Source: WVYX01 sp039592335 (GTDB taxonomy: Bacteria; Gemmatimonadota; Gemmatimonadetes; Gemmatimonadales; GWC2-71-9). From it: a stretch of DNA of 64,000 bases. The stretch covers positions 3,418 to 67,417 of the forward strand of contig JBDHBX010000016.1 of NCBI GenBank assembly GCA_039592335.1, given 5' to 3'. The position numbers were made by a program, and so were the translations under genes. This document shows, piece by piece, positions 18,401 through 27,796 of this stretch. Each line of letters begins with the position of its first letter. The stretch's first letter is position 1. The notes beneath the pieces are model-generated. The model ran no database searches. It saw only the letters and a program-made list of their open reading frames with translations, and was not told the origin of the DNA.

Positions 18401-18522
18401 GTGAGAATCTGGGCGTACGCTGCATGGCCCACGAACAGGCCCAGGTACCGCGCCCAAATCGACTCGTAGACGAGGCCGGCGGCCCCAGAGAGAACAAAGA
18501 CGGCGTACAGGAGGATTCTCAC
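15460..18522 (-). CDS. Fused 14-TM transporter-like/spermidine-synthase-like protein with helical tail
   Basis: A 1020-aa three-part protein. Residues about 1-490 are polytopic in the fused MFS/spermidine-synthase pattern (GAAGLVYESIWARYLGLFVG start; VGVGLAGLVLMPLLGVR later). Residues about 530-800 form a SpeE-like Rossmann domain with VVGHGTGMWSHMLLG, the acidic TTIEIEPQM and a DAR pocket. The catalytic D-S-S-D-P motif of true spermidine synthases is replaced by SEPSNPW, so aminopropyl transfer is doubtful. The last ~200 residues are alpha-helical. GTG start with a GAGGAG site 6 nt upstream, 8 bp after pilR. Its place in a pilus/glycosylation operon is unusual. Confidence 0.7.
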   Translation of the reverse strand: MRILLYAVFVLSGAAGLVYESIWARYLGLFVGHAAYAQILTIGIFLGGMALGAMLVGSRSERLADPLKWYALVELAAGAVGLFFHEIYGGVTGFAYQTLFPMMGNGMSLTVAKWLIAGGLILPQSVLLGTTFPLMGAGVIRRNGEQPGRTLAILYFANSLGAAAGVLLAGFYLLKMVGLPGTLLVAAMLNLVAALGSGWVAQREPLRGPAREPATVATMPAAATDAAELRQERLVLLLLGVSFGTAVASFIYEIAWLRMLALVLGSATHSFELMLSAFILGLALGSFWVRRRADRWSRPLKALGIVQWLMGFSALATLPLYTQSFHWMADLLQSFARTEGGYEGFTIARYALCLVVMLPSTFCAGITLPLITRTLLTSATGERAIGSVYGVNTMGSIVGVGLAGLVLMPLLGVRLLLVTGATLDMTLGVAILWMVAGARPRARRFALGALAAAAVVAVVATAQRGFDQRVLTSGVFRHGRVEDLPREVLYYRDGRTATVAAWRHTESGQVAIATNGKVDGSVPAHWLEACSDTGLREPMRSDISTQTLAPLVTLAHKPRARVAAVVGHGTGMWSHMLLGSPHLERVTTIEIEPQMFAASRAVYPTNARVFDDPRSHIVIEDARAFLSATEEQYDIIISEPSNPWVSGVASLFTAEFYRRVARSLAPDGVFGQWVHLYELNDGLALSVVAALHRTFPSYEIFLTARGDMLVVAATSERLPAPDWSVLEWSAIRQDFCHTVAPTAPALEATRLTHRGVLAALLDGWPQPNSDFFPVLDLGAERARFLGRYALGLSGLATRRIDLAAPVSLRRMGPTPGAALPMTDVPRVQALTLAAALRDPAPSDGMETTAAPTDLGAARFRQLRWEALLSASGSPTDWRHWLGELRSVERDRQGGTHGYVDAWLLGSVRRYLDLHDAPVEARRVVDFYFGLAGWDFELAAAAADALVEVEAQEDGWISRRELAEGAVISKLRIGDVVGARRMYDRLTSEESLREADFRLQLLSAYLDVFSSGPAGDPAQGT

Positions 18523-18530
18523 AGGACTCC

Positions 18531-19913
18531 TCAGCGAGCGGCGACGCCGTCGGTTTCGTACCGCGCCAGCTTGCGATAGAGCGTAGACGGATCGATTCCC
18601 AGCACCTCGGCAGCCCGCGTCTTGTTGCCCCCTTCGGCCTGCAGCACCCAGAGGATGTACGCCCGCTCGATCGCCTCCAGCGTGGGGTTGTGGGGCGCCC
18701 GCTCGGCCACGAGCGGCTGGGCCTTGCGGGAGGTCACCCGGTCGGGCAGCGCGGTGCCTTCGACCGTATCGCCCGCACTCAGCAGCACGGCATGCTCCAG
18801 CGCGTTCTCGAGTTCCCGCACGTTCCCGGGCCAGTCATAGGCCATGACGGCATCGAGCGCCTCCTGCGACAGCGTCTTCACCGACTGGACCCGGTCCCTG
18901 GCAATGCGTTGCAGGAACGACTCCGCCAGGAGCGGGATGTCCTCCCGCCGCTGCCGCAGCGGCGGAAGTAGCATCGAGATCACGTTGAGCCGGTAGTACA
19001 GGTCAGAGCGGAACGCGCCCTGGCGCATCGCTTCGTCCAAATCGCGGTTGGTGGCCGCAATCACGCGCACGTCCACCGGCACGGGCTCGGTGCCGCCCAC
19101 GGGTAGCGCTTCCCGCTCCTGGAGCACGCGCAGCAGCTTCACTTGCGTGGACGGCTGCGTCTCGGCGATCTCGTCGAGGAAGAAGGTGCCGCCGCTGGCA
19201 GCGGCGAAGAGCCCCTGCTTGTCGCGGACCGCACCGGTGAAGGCACCCTTCACATGGCCGAACAGCTCCGACTCCAGCAGGCTCTCGGGCAGCGCTCCAC
19301 AGTTGATCGAGAAGAACGGGCCCTCGCTCCGCTCGGACAGCTCATGGATGTAGCGCGCGACCAGTTCCTTCCCCGTGCCGCTGTCGCCCAGGATCAGCAC
19401 GGTGGATTCTGTGGGCGCCACCTGCTGGGCCAGCTGCAGCACTTCGACGAACGACTTCGCGCTGCCGATCGGCTTGATGGAGTTGGACCGTTCCCGCTTT
19501 CGGATCTCCCGCTTGAGGCTCTTGTTCTCCGTGCGCAACTGGCGGTACTCCGCTGCTCGCCGGCAGATGGCAACGAGGTCGTCATTGGAGAACGGTTTCT
19601 GGATGTAGTAGAACGCGCCCTCATTCACCGCCTCGATCGCGGACTGCAGCGACGCCTGGGCCGTCATCAGGATGACCGGCAGCTCCGGGTCCTGTGCGCG
19701 GGCGGCCTCCAGGATGTCGATGCCCGACACGTGCGGCATCCGCACGTCGGTGAGCACGATGTCGGGTGGCGTCGTCCGCAGGGCGTCCAACCCGGCCCGG
19801 CCCCCCTGTGCAGTGGCGGGGCTGAAGCCCTGGTTCTTGAGGAGAATCCGCAGGGTATCCAGAATCCCGGATTCGTCGTCGACGATGAGAATGCTCGGCT
19901 TGGACAACCTCAT
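18531..19913 (-). CDS. pilR: PilR, NtrC-family sigma-54 activator
   Basis: A 460-aa response regulator. The receiver has Asp12/13 and phosphoacceptor Asp56 (VLTDVRMP). The AAA+ domain has Walker A GDSGTGKE (176-183), the sigma-54-contacting GAFTGA loop (223-228) and Walker B GGTFFLDEI. A Fis-type helix-turn-helix lies at the C-terminus (GIDPSTLYRKLARY). The ATG overlaps the pilS stop by 4 bp. With PilS it should drive RpoN-dependent pilin transcription; a matching -24/-12 element precedes pilA 11 kb downstream. Confidence 0.93.
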   Translation of the reverse strand: MRLSKPSILIVDDESGILDTLRILLKNQGFSPATAQGGRAGLDALRTTPPDIVLTDVRMPHVSGIDILEAARAQDPELPVILMTAQASLQSAIEAVNEGAFYYIQKPFSNDDLVAICRRAAEYRQLRTENKSLKREIRKRERSNSIKPIGSAKSFVEVLQLAQQVAPTESTVLILGDSGTGKELVARYIHELSERSEGPFFSINCGALPESLLESELFGHVKGAFTGAVRDKQGLFAAASGGTFFLDEIAETQPSTQVKLLRVLQEREALPVGGTEPVPVDVRVIAATNRDLDEAMRQGAFRSDLYYRLNVISMLLPPLRQRREDIPLLAESFLQRIARDRVQSVKTLSQEALDAVMAYDWPGNVRELENALEHAVLLSAGDTVEGTALPDRVTSRKAQPLVAERAPHNPTLEAIERAYILWVLQAEGGNKTRAAEVLGIDPSTLYRKLARYETDGVAAR

Positions 19914-21571
19914 GCCGCTACCTCCGTGCTCCCACTGCTCGGCAGGACCACACTGAAAACCGTTCCCTTGCCGGGCGTGGACTCGACCAGAATCACTCCC
20001 CGGTGGGCTTCCACGGCGCGCTGTACGATGGCGAGCCCCAATCCCGACCCTCCGGTCCGGCCGGTGACGAACGGCTCGAACAGTCGTTCCTTGAGGCTCT
20101 CGGGAATCCCGGGCCCGTCGTCGGAAACCTCCAGAATCACCGCGCTGCCGATGGGCAGTCCGCGTGGCAGCTCGCCGGGGTGCGCCTCTCGTACCTCGAC
20201 TGTCACGCGACTCTTCCCTTCACCGGCCTGGACCGCGTTGAGCACCAGATTCACAACCACCCGATGCAGCAGATCCTCGTCTCCCTCGAGGGGAGCGGGC
20301 TGTCGCACCACTTCGATCACGGCCCTGTCGCCGCAGTCCGGGTGGTTGCGGACCACGTCGGCCGCCTTCTCGGCCACGGCCCCCAGGTCCACCCGCCGCG
20401 CGTCCGTGACACGGACCCTCGAGAAGTCGAGAAACTCCGTCAGCAGCCGGCTCAGGCGGTCGCTCTCCCGAAGCACCAGCTGCGCGAGGAAGCGCTCCTC
20501 TTCGTTCTCGCGGGCCGCGTCGGCCAGTTGCTCGATCGAGGAGCGAATCGACGCCAGGGGGTTCTTGATCTCGTGGGCCAGGGAGGCCGAGAGCTCGGCC
20601 ACGGCCTCGAGCCGGCCCGTGCGCAGGTGCAGCTCCTCGATCCGCTTCTGGTCGGAGATGTCGGTGAAGATGGCGGTGACCGAGGGCTTCGCCGCGCCGT
20701 ACTCGATGCTCGTGGTCGTGAGTCCGATGGGGAACGTCCGGTCGTGGAGTCGGACGGCGCCCTCCGCGCGCAACGTCGGCTGCCCTCCCGTCTGGGTGAG
20801 CGCGATCGTGCTCAGCAGTGCGGTCGCGCGATCCCCCACCAGGTCCGCGAGGCGGCGACCCTCCACTTCCGATTCGTCGAGCCCGAGTAGCCCCAACGCC
20901 GCGGGGTTGGCGTAGAGTACGCGATCCTCCCCGTCCACCGTCACGACGCCGCTGGTGATGTTCCGCAGGATGTCGGCCGCCTCAAGCGTGAGACGCCGCA
21001 CCTCCCGCTCCAGGATCTCCCGCTGCGCCCCCATGATGCGCACGCGACTCGCGATCAGGCCTGTAGCGCTGAACACGAACACAAACACGGCGATCTGCAG
21101 CCAGACCCCGACCGAGAGTTGCACCGGCTGCCACCAGATGATGTCCGCCAGGTACAGCAGGCTCGCGAGGGCGGTCACCAGCAGGCTCGACGCCAGCGGC
21201 ATCACCACCGCGCTCACCGCGATCACCAGGATGTACAGGGCCGGGAACTGGCTGGCGGGACCCTCGGTCACGTGCACGACCGTGGTCACCAGCGCGAGGT
21301 CGAACAGCGCCTGGGAGTAGAGGAACGTCATGCCCGGCTCGACCCCCCGCACGTGGGTATACCACGCCGAGAGCGATGTCACGATGACGCTCGATATCGC
21401 CGCGATGGCGAGGATGAGGATGGTCTCGGGAGGAACGGCAGTGAAGTAGAGCGCCGCGGCGACGAAGACCACGATGGCCACCGTGACTCGGCCCAGGTAG
21501 ATCCACCGCAAGATCCCTCGGGGCGAGGGAATGTCTCCAGCCGGCAGCTTCCCGGTATCCTCCCTGCTCAT
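19910..21571 (-). CDS. pilS: PilS, membrane sensor histidine kinase
   Basis: A 553-aa kinase. Six TM helices (about 25-175) form a PilS-type sensor. A PAS domain follows (about 195-310; VVTVDGEDRVLYANPAALGL), then the HisKA dimerisation helix with His333 in LAHEIKNPLASI. The HATPase_c domain (about 430-545) has N-box LVLNAVQAG and DDGPGIPE. The ATG at 21569-21571 was preferred because MSREDTG is preceded by GAGAAGG. It is first gene of a long overlapping minus-strand unit: pilS, pilR, the SpeE-like gene and the glycosyltransferases. Confidence 0.93.
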   Translation of the reverse strand: MSREDTGKLPAGDIPSPRGILRWIYLGRVTVAIVVFVAAALYFTAVPPETILILAIAAISSVIVTSLSAWYTHVRGVEPGMTFLYSQALFDLALVTTVVHVTEGPASQFPALYILVIAVSAVVMPLASSLLVTALASLLYLADIIWWQPVQLSVGVWLQIAVFVFVFSATGLIASRVRIMGAQREILEREVRRLTLEAADILRNITSGVVTVDGEDRVLYANPAALGLLGLDESEVEGRRLADLVGDRATALLSTIALTQTGGQPTLRAEGAVRLHDRTFPIGLTTTSIEYGAAKPSVTAIFTDISDQKRIEELHLRTGRLEAVAELSASLAHEIKNPLASIRSSIEQLADAARENEEERFLAQLVLRESDRLSRLLTEFLDFSRVRVTDARRVDLGAVAEKAADVVRNHPDCGDRAVIEVVRQPAPLEGDEDLLHRVVVNLVLNAVQAGEGKSRVTVEVREAHPGELPRGLPIGSAVILEVSDDGPGIPESLKERLFEPFVTGRTGGSGLGLAIVQRAVEAHRGVILVESTPGKGTVFSVVLPSSGSTEVAA

Positions 21572-21783
21572 GGCCTCAAACCTTCTCCCGACTCTGGCAA
21601 GATGCAACACTCCCGGTCGCTCGAAATGCGAGACTCAAGATCCCGCAATTCGCCTGGGGAATCGGTGTCTTACGCCACAATCGCGACACCATCGTGGCGC
21701 CCGTCCGATGAAACACCGAACGTGCCGCGGATGCTCAGCTAAGTCGTTGTGAGTTGGTTAATTACGGCGATCGTGCCTGCGTC

Positions 21784-23271
21784 CTACTCCAGCTCCTGGC
21801 GGAGCCGCTTGGTCACCGCCCGCAGCACCTCCACCCGGGCCCAGCGCTTGTCGTTGGCGGGGACCAGGATCCAGGGCGCCTGGTCGGTGCTGGTCCGCTC
21901 GATCATGTCGCATGCGGCGGTCTCGTAGGCATCCCACTTCTTGCGGTTGCGCCAGTCTTCCTGGGTCAGCTTGTGCTGCTTGTAGGGCGTCGTCTGCCGA
22001 TCCTCGAACCGGCTGAGCTGCTCCTCGGGTGAGATCGCCAGCCAGAACTTGAGCACGATGGTGCCGAACTCGGAGAGCTGTGCTTCGAACTCGTTGATCT
22101 CCGCATACGCCCGCTGCCAGTCGTCCCGAGTGGCAAACCCCTCGATGCGCTCCACCAGCACCCTGCCATACCAAGAGCGATCGTAGATGGTGACGTGCCC
22201 GTGGCGCGGCAGGTCGCGCCAGAAGCGCCACAGGTACGGGTGCGCCGCTTCCTCATCGGTGGGCGCAGCCACGGACCGCACGCGGTAGTAGCGCGCATCC
22301 ATCGCCGCAGTGAGGCGGCGGATCGTGCCTCCTTTGCCGGCGGCGTCGGGGCCCTCGAACACCAGGATCATCGAGTGCTCGGACGCGTGCAGCTCCCTCG
22401 CGAGGCGCGCCATCCGGCCCTGGGTGCGGTTCAGCTTCCGGGTGTACTCCTCGCGCGACAGCCGGACACCGAGATCGAGCCGCCGGATCACATTGACCTT
22501 CGGGGGATCCGGGAGCACCAACTCCCGCTCCGCGGCCTCGTGCTGCACCTGCCGCGTTTCGGCCTCGTCCAGCGCCTCCCGCAGCCCCCGCACGAGCGTC
22601 GCGGCGACGGTGTAGTCGCGGTGCCGCTCCTCCTGGGCCTCCACGATGTGCCAGGGCGCCACGCCCGTGCTGGTGAGCCGCAGGCACGTTTCCGAGACCG
22701 CCCGGAACTCATCGTACCGTTTCGCGAACTTGAGGGTGCGCTTGGAGATGAACCAGCGTTTCTCGGGGTCTTTGCGGGCCTGCTTGAGCCGCTTCTCGTA
22801 TTCGGCCTTCGCGAGGTGCAGCCAAAACTTGATGACGGGCACGCCCTCGAAGTTGAGCATCCGCTCCAGGTCACGGATGCGCCGCATCTCCCGCTCGAAG
22901 GCGACATCGTCGATCTGATCGAAGGCGCGATCCACGATGGGTTCGGTGTACCACGACCCCAGGAGGATGGCCATCTTCCCGCTGGGGGGCAGCACGCGCC
23001 AGAAGCGCCAGTAGGGCGGCCGCTCCTCTTCCTCGCCGGTGCGATCGCCGAACGCGTTGGCCTCCACCCCCCGGGCGTCCATCCAGGCGAGGAGCGTGTT
23101 CATCACCTCGCCCCTGCCGACGCCCTCCACCCCTCCGACGATGACGAGCGGTCCGAGCCTGGAGGCGGCAATGTCGCGCTGTACCCGCAGGAGCTCCGAC
23201 CGGAGGGCGGGAAGCTCCTGCTTGTAGGTCGCCTTGTCGAGCGCGCTGCCGACCTCAGCTGCCTCGAACAT
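21784..23271 (-). CDS. pap: Polyphosphate:AMP phosphotransferase (fused two-domain PPK2)
   Basis: A 495-aa cytoplasmic enzyme that phosphorylates AMP to ADP with polyphosphate. Two tandem PPK2 domains are present. The N-terminal P-loop is degenerate (GGVEGVGRGE, near 47) while the C-terminal one is intact (EGPDAAGKGGTIRR, near 305), followed by the lid-type motif YDRSWYGRVLVERIEG. This one-good-domain pattern is usual for class II PPK2/Pap. ATG at 23269-23271 chosen; GTG immediately before would add one residue. It would link nucleotide balance to phosphate reserve. A single gene, not obviously part of the pil units. Confidence 0.9.
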   Translation of the reverse strand: MFEAAEVGSALDKATYKQELPALRSELLRVQRDIAASRLGPLVIVGGVEGVGRGEVMNTLLAWMDARGVEANAFGDRTGEEEERPPYWRFWRVLPPSGKMAILLGSWYTEPIVDRAFDQIDDVAFEREMRRIRDLERMLNFEGVPVIKFWLHLAKAEYEKRLKQARKDPEKRWFISKRTLKFAKRYDEFRAVSETCLRLTSTGVAPWHIVEAQEERHRDYTVAATLVRGLREALDEAETRQVQHEAAERELVLPDPPKVNVIRRLDLGVRLSREEYTRKLNRTQGRMARLARELHASEHSMILVFEGPDAAGKGGTIRRLTAAMDARYYRVRSVAAPTDEEAAHPYLWRFWRDLPRHGHVTIYDRSWYGRVLVERIEGFATRDDWQRAYAEINEFEAQLSEFGTIVLKFWLAISPEEQLSRFEDRQTTPYKQHKLTQEDWRNRKKWDAYETAACDMIERTSTDQAPWILVPANDKRWARVEVLRAVTKRLRQELE

Positions 23272-23317
23272 CACACCAAGCGGGCCGGCCGCTCACCGCG
23301 GCCGCCGCAGACAAGGA

Positions 23318-23340
23318 GGCCGGCCCGCTGGGGGCCGGCC
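23318..23340 (-). terminator. GC-rich hairpin downstream of cspA
   Basis: A perfect 9-bp inverted repeat (GGCCGGCCC/GGGCCGGCC) with a 5-nt loop, 29 bp past the cspA stop. No T-run follows, so its strength as a terminator is uncertain; the same GGGCCGGCC word recurs at 23282-23290. Confidence 0.45.
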
Positions 23341-23368
23341 CGGCTCTTCCTGCATGCTGTTTCCGCCC

Positions 23369-23581
23369 TTACTCCGGCAGCTTGTTCACGTTCTGTGCCG
23401 CCGGTCCCTTCTCACCCTCCACCATGTCGAACTCGACCCGCTCTCCCTCCGACAGCGAACGGAACCCGCTGCCCTCGATGGCCGAGTAGTGAACGAAGCA
23501 ATCCCGATTCCCTTCGTCCGGGGTGATGAACCCAAACCCCTTCGCGTCGTTGAACCACTTCACTTTCCCTGTCGCACGCAT
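23369..23581 (-). CDS. Cold-shock domain protein (CspA family)
   Basis: A 70-aa single-stranded nucleic acid-binding OB-fold protein. RNP1 is KGFGFI and RNP2 is CFVHYSAI, with KVKWFNDA upstream, all as in CspA. The ATG at 23579-23581 is preceded by GGGGGAG with 6-nt spacing, so the longer frame start is rejected. It lies between pilC and pap but has its own hairpin and is likely independently expressed. Confidence 0.95.
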   Translation of the reverse strand: MRATGKVKWFNDAKGFGFITPDEGNRDCFVHYSAIEGSGFRSLSEGERVEFDMVEGEKGPAAQNVNKLPE

Positions 23582-23622
23582 CACGGCTCCCCCATCCATT
23601 GCTGATTCCCGCAGTTCATCCC

Positions 23623-24813
23623 CTACCCCACGGCGTTGATCATGTCGAAGATCGGCAGGTACATCGCCACGATCATGCCACCCACGACCACACCGAGCAC
23701 GACGATCATGACCGGCTCCATCAGCGACAGCAGCGCGCTCACGGCGGCGTCCACCTCGTCGTCGTAGAAGTCGGCAATCTTGCTGAGCATCTCGTCCAGG
23801 CCGCCGGTGGCCTCACCCACCGCGATCATCGAGGTCACCATGGGCGGGAACACCCCCGACTTCGCCAGCGGCGCAGCGATCGTCTCACCGCCCGCGATCG
23901 AACCCCGTGACTCCATCACGGCGTTGTGGATCACCTGGTTTCCGGCAGTGCGCGCGGTGATCTCCAAACCCTCGAGAATAGACACGCCGGAAGACAGCAG
24001 CGTGCTGAGCGTGCGCGTAAAGCGGGACACCGCAGACTTCCGCAGCAGGTCGCCCAATACGGGCAGACTCAGCAGGGCCCGGTCGATATTGAGCCGGCCG
24101 CCCTGTGTCGCGTAGTACTGCTTCGTCAGGAAGAACAGCGCAAAGGCCGACAGCCCCATGAGCCACCAGAAGCCCTTCAGAACATTGCTCATGAGGATCA
24201 CGATACGCGTCGGCAGCGGCAGCTCCAGGTTCACCGACGCGAACATGCTCTGGAACGTCGGGATCACGAAGATGAGCAGCACGACCACCGCGATGATTGC
24301 CACCGAGAAGATGACGGCGGGATAGATCATCGCGCCCTTCACCTTCCTGATGATGGCGTCGTTCTTCTCCAAGAAGGTGGCTAGCCGGAGCAGAATCGTG
24401 TCGAGAATACCGCCGGCCTCACCCGCCGCCACCATGTTCACGTAGAGCTGGCTGAACGCGTTCTTGTGCTTGTCCAGCGCGTCGGCCAGCGTGTGGCCGC
24501 TCTCCACGTCGTACACCACCTGACGGGTGACGTTGGCGAGGATCTTGTTCTCGGTCTGTTGCGCCAAGATGTCCAGGGCCTGCACCAAGGGCAGCCCGGA
24601 ATTGATCATCGTGGCGAACTGACGGGTGAAGATGACGATGTCGCGCGTCGGGATCCGCCCGCTCCTCTTCTTCTTCTGTTGCTCGCGGACCCGGACGACC
24701 ATCATCCGGTTCTGCCGCAGGTGCTTGACGACTTCCTCCCGCGACGGGAGATCGACCGTTCCCGTCGTCTCCTCGCCCGTCGTCGTCCGTGCGGTGTACT
24801 CGAATACTGGCAT
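23623..24813 (-). CDS. pilC: PilC, T4P inner-membrane platform protein
   Basis: A 396-aa protein starting MPVFEYTARTTTGEE, the conserved PilC/GspF N-terminus. Two T2SSF domains (about 60-190 and 265-390) carry TM helices near 165-190, 215-235 and 370-390. It also has FTRQFATMINSGLPL and the GE-containing VAAGEAGGILD and IAVGEATGGLDEML repeats. It couples the PilB and PilT motors to pilin insertion. It follows pilT by 27 bp in a pilB-pilT-pilC unit. Confidence 0.95.
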   Translation of the reverse strand: MPVFEYTARTTTGEETTGTVDLPSREEVVKHLRQNRMMVVRVREQQKKKRSGRIPTRDIVIFTRQFATMINSGLPLVQALDILAQQTENKILANVTRQVVYDVESGHTLADALDKHKNAFSQLYVNMVAAGEAGGILDTILLRLATFLEKNDAIIRKVKGAMIYPAVIFSVAIIAVVVLLIFVIPTFQSMFASVNLELPLPTRIVILMSNVLKGFWWLMGLSAFALFFLTKQYYATQGGRLNIDRALLSLPVLGDLLRKSAVSRFTRTLSTLLSSGVSILEGLEITARTAGNQVIHNAVMESRGSIAGGETIAAPLAKSGVFPPMVTSMIAVGEATGGLDEMLSKIADFYDDEVDAAVSALLSLMEPVMIVVLGVVVGGMIVAMYLPIFDMINAVG

Positions 24814-24840
24814 TTTGGATCTCCTCGGTATCCGCCGCGA

Positions 24841-25986
<1,146 letters not shown>

Positions 25987-25989
25987 AGA

Positions 25990-27705
25990 TTACTCCGCGG
26001 TTTCCTTGACCACTTCTTCGAGTGTGGTGACGCCCCGCTGGAGCTTCACCATGCCGTCCATCCGCAGCGTGAGCATCCCTTCGTCGATCGCGGTCTGCTT
26101 CAGATCGTCCGTGGACGCACCCCTGAGAATCAGTCGGCGCACCTCTGGTGAGAGCGCCATGACCTCGTAGATGCCCTGCCGTCCCTTGTAGCCGGTGTCT
26201 CCACACAGGGGGCAGCCCTCGCCCTTGTACAGCTGAACTTCCCCTGCCTGCTTGGCATCCATCCCGAGCGCGCCCAGCTCCTCCTTGCTATACTGGTGCT
26301 CCACCTTGCAATTCTCGCAGACCCGCCGCACCAGTCGCTGGGCCACGATCAGGTTGACCGCGCTCGCCACGTTGAACGGCTCGATACCCATGTCGATCAT
26401 ACGCGTGATCGTGGACGCCGCATCGTTGGTGTGCAGGGTGGACAACACCAGGTGGCCGGTGAGCGCTGCTTTGATGGCGATGCTGCCGGTCTCGAGGTCG
26501 CGGATCTCTCCCACCATGATGATGTTCGGGTCCTGCCGCAGGAACGCCTTCAGCGCGGCCGCGAACGTCATCCCGATCTCGGTGCGCACGAGGACCTGGT
26601 TGATCCCGTGAATGTTGTACTCCACGGGGTCCTCGGCGGTCATGATGTTCACGTCGATGTTGTTCACGCGGGACAACGCCGAGTAGAGCGTCGTGGTCTT
26701 CCCGGAGCCCGTCGGGCCGGTGACCAGCACCATGCCGTACGGGTTCAGGATGTTGCGCATGAGGTCCTGCTCGGCCTTGGGCTCGAACCCGAACTTCGTC
26801 AGATCGAGGGTGAGGTTCCCCTTGTCCAGGATTCGCAGCACGATCTTCTCGCCGAAGATCACGGGCAGCGTGGAGACACGGAAGTCGATCACCCGCTTCC
26901 CCATCCGCATCTTGATCCGTCCATCTTGAGGCACCCGCCGCTCGGCGATGTTCAGGTTGGACATGATCTTCACACGGCTGGTGAGCGCCGCTTTCAGCTT
27001 GACTGGGGGCTTCATGACCTCCTGCAGCGAGCCGTCGATCCGGTAGCGCACACGAATCTCCGTCTCGAAGGGCTCGATGTGGATGTCACTGGCACCACGC
27101 TTCACCGCGTCGGTCATGAGGCCGTTGATCAACTTCACGACCGGCGCGTCGTCGGCAATCTGGACCGCTGCTGCCGCTTCCTCTTCTTCCTCTTCGTCCT
27201 CCTCGACGATTTCGAGGGCATCGTCCTCCATGTCCTTGAGGAGGGACTCGAGTTGCGCGTCGGTCCGCTCGTAGTACCGCTCAATTGACGTGCGCAGCGT
27301 GTACTCGCCCGCAATGACCGGGAAGATGTCGAACCGAGTAATGAACTTGAGGTCGTCCAGCACGCTGTGGTTGGTCGGGTCCGCCATGGCCACGGTGAGC
27401 GTGCGGCCCTCCCGCTTCAGCGGCAGCACGGTGTGCCGCAGGGCGACGTCACTGGGGATGAGCTTGATGATCTTCTCGTCGACCACGAATCGGGAGAGGT
27501 CGACGGCCGGCACGCGGTACTGCCGGGCCAGCATCTTGGTGATCTCGATCTCCTGGACCATCCCCGCCTTGACCAGGGTGTAGCCCAGCCGCATGCCCGT
27601 TCCCTGCTGCTGCTTGAGGGCCTGCTGCAGCTGCTCGCGGGTGATCAGCCCCTCCTGTACGAGGAGATCACCGAGACGCTCGGTGCTGGCTGGGGCCGTC
27701 GTCAT
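25990..27705 (-). CDS. pilB: PilB, T4P extension ATPase
   Basis: A 571-aa hexameric ATPase. It has a GspE/MshEN N-domain (LGDLLVQEGLITREQL) and an unusual acidic Glu/Asp run near 165-178. The catalytic core has Walker A GPTGSGKTT, Asp box TAEDPVEYNI and Walker B IIMVGEIRD. A tetracysteine zinc site follows (CENC and CPLCGDTG). First gene of pilB-pilT-pilC; a candidate promoter lies at 27769-27796. Confidence 0.96.
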   Translation of the reverse strand: MTTAPASTERLGDLLVQEGLITREQLQQALKQQQGTGMRLGYTLVKAGMVQEIEITKMLARQYRVPAVDLSRFVVDEKIIKLIPSDVALRHTVLPLKREGRTLTVAMADPTNHSVLDDLKFITRFDIFPVIAGEYTLRTSIERYYERTDAQLESLLKDMEDDALEIVEEDEEEEEEAAAAVQIADDAPVVKLINGLMTDAVKRGASDIHIEPFETEIRVRYRIDGSLQEVMKPPVKLKAALTSRVKIMSNLNIAERRVPQDGRIKMRMGKRVIDFRVSTLPVIFGEKIVLRILDKGNLTLDLTKFGFEPKAEQDLMRNILNPYGMVLVTGPTGSGKTTTLYSALSRVNNIDVNIMTAEDPVEYNIHGINQVLVRTEIGMTFAAALKAFLRQDPNIIMVGEIRDLETGSIAIKAALTGHLVLSTLHTNDAASTITRMIDMGIEPFNVASAVNLIVAQRLVRRVCENCKVEHQYSKEELGALGMDAKQAGEVQLYKGEGCPLCGDTGYKGRQGIYEVMALSPEVRRLILRGASTDDLKQTAIDEGMLTLRMDGMVKLQRGVTTLEEVVKETAE

Positions 27706-27768
27706 GTGCTGCCGTGGGAGACGTCGAAGATCACTGCAAGTCCTTTGGGCGCAACGAAGTAACGGTCT

Positions 27769-27796
27769 AAGGTATGACCACCATGAGGAGTGTCAA
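27769..27796 (-). promoter_or_regulatory. Candidate promoter of pilBTC
   Basis: On the minus strand a perfect TTGACA (27791-27796) and TACCTT (27769-27774) are 16 bp apart, about 63 bp before the pilB ATG. The -35 overlaps the last codons of the comEA-like gene. The -10 is weak. Confidence 0.42.

Noticed and set aside
21572..21783. Possible small RNA or sigma-54 promoter before pilS
   Set aside because: GC is lower and TGGCAAG occurs, but no properly spaced -12 element and no stable fold with terminator were seen.
21784..23271. Two separate PPK2 genes
   Set aside because: One continuous frame with both domains; fused architecture is normal for polyphosphate:AMP phosphotransferase.
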